DNA from: RPQJ01 sp963706755
GTDB lineage: Bacteria; Pseudomonadota; Gammaproteobacteria; Steroidobacterales; Steroidobacteraceae
Direction of reading: 5' to 3'
Length of the DNA: 64,000 nt
Assembly (NCBI GenBank): GCA_963706755.1
Contig: CAVPNH010000008.1
Location: forward strand, 62,001-126,000
Part shown: positions 62,180 to 64,000 of the stretch, in pieces
Position numbering within the stretch: the stretch's first letter is position 1
How the letters are laid out: each line of letters opens with the position of its first letter
Program-made: the position numbers and the translations under genes
The notes under the pieces: model-generated
Told to the model about the DNA's origin: nothing
What the model saw: the letters and a program-made list of their open reading frames with translations, nothing else
The model's database searches: none

Positions 62180-64000
62180 TCACTCACATTGCACGCCGTT
62201 TTCCAACGGTTTGCACTTGTCCGGCCAGCCGAATTCCCGCCAGAACTCGACGAGTCCGATATCGCGCATGATTGCCGCGAACCGCGGATCCCTGCGGGTT
62301 GCAGCCGACTCCGGCATCCACCAGTCCGCGCGCAGAACGCTGCCGATCCCGTCGCCCCCACGGGACCGGACGGGGCCGCCGCTGCCATCCGCCTTGCGCA
62401 GCGAAGCCGGGTCGAGCGTGCCCTGGATCGTTGCCAGGCTGCCATCCACGTCCCGGCTCAGGGCCTGCACTGCGAAGCGGCCGACACCGGGAGGGCCGTA
62501 GGGAGCGAGTGTTGCAAGCATGCTCGCAGTTGCGGCATCGACATGGCGACTCTTGATGGCCTTGACCGACATCTGGATCTGCTCCGTGCGATGTGGAAAA
62601 GCCTTGATCCACAACCTCTCGGCACGATCGAAATCGCCGCGCTCGCTGGCTCCGCCGCCCTCCAGCGCGACCGGCTCGGGACCCTCCCAGCCGTTTTCGC
62701 GAGCCTTCTCCGTGTACGCCTCGATGACGTCGGGCCGGCCCATGACCAGCGCCGAGTACCCGAGGTGCCATGCGATCAATGGCGACAGCGGATCGAGTTC
62801 GCCCGCACGCTGCCGCTCGGCCCAGCCAGCCTGCAGGTAGCCGGTGTCGAGCAGGAAACCGCCATACCAGTTGTGAATTTCTGGGTCCGAAGGCGCGCGC
62901 GCCACCGCCTCCCTGAAGTTTCGATACGCATCCGCGTAAAGATTGTGAGCCTGTGCGTGCAGCGCCCGGACGGCGTACGGCTCCCCGAGCCCGGGATCGA
63001 GCTCGAGGGCGCGATTCGCCGATGCCAGCGCCTCGGACCATGTGGCCTCGCGCTCGCCGGTCTCCTGGCCGGCGGGCCGGTTCGAGCGTTGTGCCTCGAA
63101 GGCGCTCTGTCCCTGCTGCCACGAGGGCCGCAACAGCAGCGCCAGCGCCCGCAGTGAATGCGCGCGCGCAAAGTTCGGATCGCGCGCGATCGCCGTGTCG
63201 ACCAGGTTCAGCACGTCGTCGAGATCAGCCGCAGTCTTGCGGTTACGCAACTTGTAGCGGCCCTGCAGGAACCGCTGCCAGGACTCCATGTCCCCGGTCG
63301 GGGGCTTGCCGATCGACGCGAGGTCGTCGGCACCGAGCGTGATCTTCAATGCCCTGGCGATGTGTCCTGCGATGTCCGCCTGGATTGCGAATACGTCATC
63401 GAGCTTGCGCTCGTAGGTCTCGGACCACAGGTGCGTATCGGACGCGACGTCGATCAACTGCGCGGTGACCCGAACGCGGTCGCCGGCCCGGCGCACGCTG
63501 CCCTCGACCACGTGGCTGACGCCGAGCTTGCGCGCGATCGTCGGCAGGTCGACGGTCTGGCCCTTGAAGGAAAACGACGAAGTCCGGGACGTGACCCTCA
63601 GGCCCTCGACGTTGGCAAGCAGGTTGAGGATTTCCTCGGTGACGCCGTCGGAGAAGAAATCCTGCTCGGAGTCCGAACTCATGTTCGCGAACGGCAGCAC
63701 GGCGATCCCGGTCGTGGGCCGGACGGCCACGCCGGTCGTGGCCGGAGCGGATGCCTTTGTAGCGCCCTCTGCGGCATCGGCCTCGACGGCCGCAGCGGGC
63801 CGATGGGCATTGCCGGCTGGCAGGAATCGATCCAGCGCCACCGTCAGGATCGCAAGCGCCGCAACGATCAGCGTGATGACGTTGAGCCGCCGGGCGTTGT
63901 CGTGCCGTTGCGACTCGCTGGGCGGTACCGAGCTGTCCCGCTTCAGGCCATCGGGCGTGAGTTCGTACGCCCAGGAGATGCCGAGGGCGACCGGCAGGCC
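62180..64000 (-). CDS. TolB-like/FlgO plus TPR regulatory protein, 5' end outside window
   Basis: The frame is open to the right edge. It begins in a membrane region (LPVALGISWAYELTPDGLKRD, then RLNVITLIVAALAILTVALDRFL) typical of a family whose N-terminus holds helices and WAxELTPDGLKR. Next comes the FlgO/TolB-like domain (IAVLPFANMSSDSEQDFFSDGVTEEILNLLANVEGLRVTSRTSSFSFKG). Then TPR-like helices run through ALASANRALELDPGLGEPYAVRAL. The upstream part, outside the window, may carry a kinase, cyclase or winged-helix domain, as in many relatives. It is a probable signalling protein. Confidence 0.85.
   Translation of the reverse strand, partial: GLPVALGISWAYELTPDGLKRDSSVPPSESQRHDNARRLNVITLIVAALAILTVALDRFLPAGNAHRPAAAVEADAAEGATKASAPATTGVAVRPTTGIAVLPFANMSSDSEQDFFSDGVTEEILNLLANVEGLRVTSRTSSFSFKGQTVDLPTIARKLGVSHVVEGSVRRAGDRVRVTAQLIDVASDTHLWSETYERKLDDVFAIQADIAGHIARALKITLGADDLASIGKPPTGDMESWQRFLQGRYKLRNRKTAADLDDVLNLVDTAIARDPNFARAHSLRALALLLRPSWQQGQSAFEAQRSNRPAGQETGEREATWSEALASANRALELDPGLGEPYAVRALHAQAHNLYADAYRNFREAVARAPSDPEIHNWYGGFLLDTGYLQAGWAERQRAGELDPLSPLIAWHLGYSALVMGRPDVIEAYTEKARENGWEGPEPVALEGGGASERGDFDRAERLWIKAFPHRTEQIQMSVKAIKSRHVDAATASMLATLAPYGPPGVGRFAVQALSRDVDGSLATIQGTLDPASLRKADGSGGPVRSRGGDGIGSVLRADWWMPESAATRRDPRFAAIMRDIGLVEFWREFGWPDKCKPLENGVQCE

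Overview
The window is GC-rich chromosomal DNA from a gammaproteobacterium. The gene order ddlB-ftsQ-ftsA-ftsZ-lpxC-dciA-(M23 peptidase)-secA, followed by yacG-zapD-coaE-pilDCBA-pilR-pilS-sucCD, resembles the arrangement in Xanthomonadales and neighbouring orders. This is a judgement from synteny and protein motifs; no database search was possible.

Region 1 (1-24.2 kb) is core genome: the end of the division and cell-wall cluster, the Sec ATPase, nucleotide clean-up and coenzyme A genes, type IV pilus assembly with its PilS-PilR control, and succinyl-CoA synthetase. The pilA promoter is readable as a sigma-54 site with a PilR-type palindrome upstream. Two toxin-antitoxin-like pairs (MazF type and PIN/AbrB type) sit around pilS. 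Seven core genes here carry twelve apparent single-base insertions and no deletions, five of them in secA; this looks like a base-calling or assembly signature. SucD carries a histone-H1-like basic tail.

Region 2 (24.3-36.1 kb) holds an acyl-CoA synthetase/pyruvate dehydrogenase E1-E2/acyl carrier protein operon, a YpfJ-type metallopeptidase, a solitary GroEL paralogue, a class V aminotransferase, a TauE-type exporter and a VapBC pair. Short palindromes of two related families lie against gene ends here and in region 1, and in places supply stop codons or reading-frame tails.

Region 3 (36.3-64 kb) begins at an intact tRNA-Phe(GAA) gene with a clear promoter. The last 46-48 bases of this tRNA recur at 42.6, 58.1 and 60.7 kb in the same orientation. 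Related flanking sequence follows each copy, and a second related flank precedes the last two. The span therefore looks like a tandem array of elements accreted at a tRNA-Phe attachment site, but no integrase is visible in the window. Cargo includes a secreted PEGA/cysteine-repeat protein, an HTH/nucleotidyltransferase pair, a periplasmic catalase-peroxidase, a methyltransferase, an AraC-controlled sulfatase and catabolic cluster, a small secreted protein coupled to an outer-membrane barrel, a lipoprotein, and the C-terminal part of a TolB-like/TPR protein. Insertion sequences (IS481, two identical inverted IS3 copies, another IS3, intact and relic IS6) and a pair of 160-bp MITE-like elements break up the array, and two genes are visibly decayed.

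The best candidate for something undescribed is the integrase-less tRNA-Phe cassette array. After it come the SucD tail, the cysteine-repeat protein and the 3'-end-targeted palindromes.
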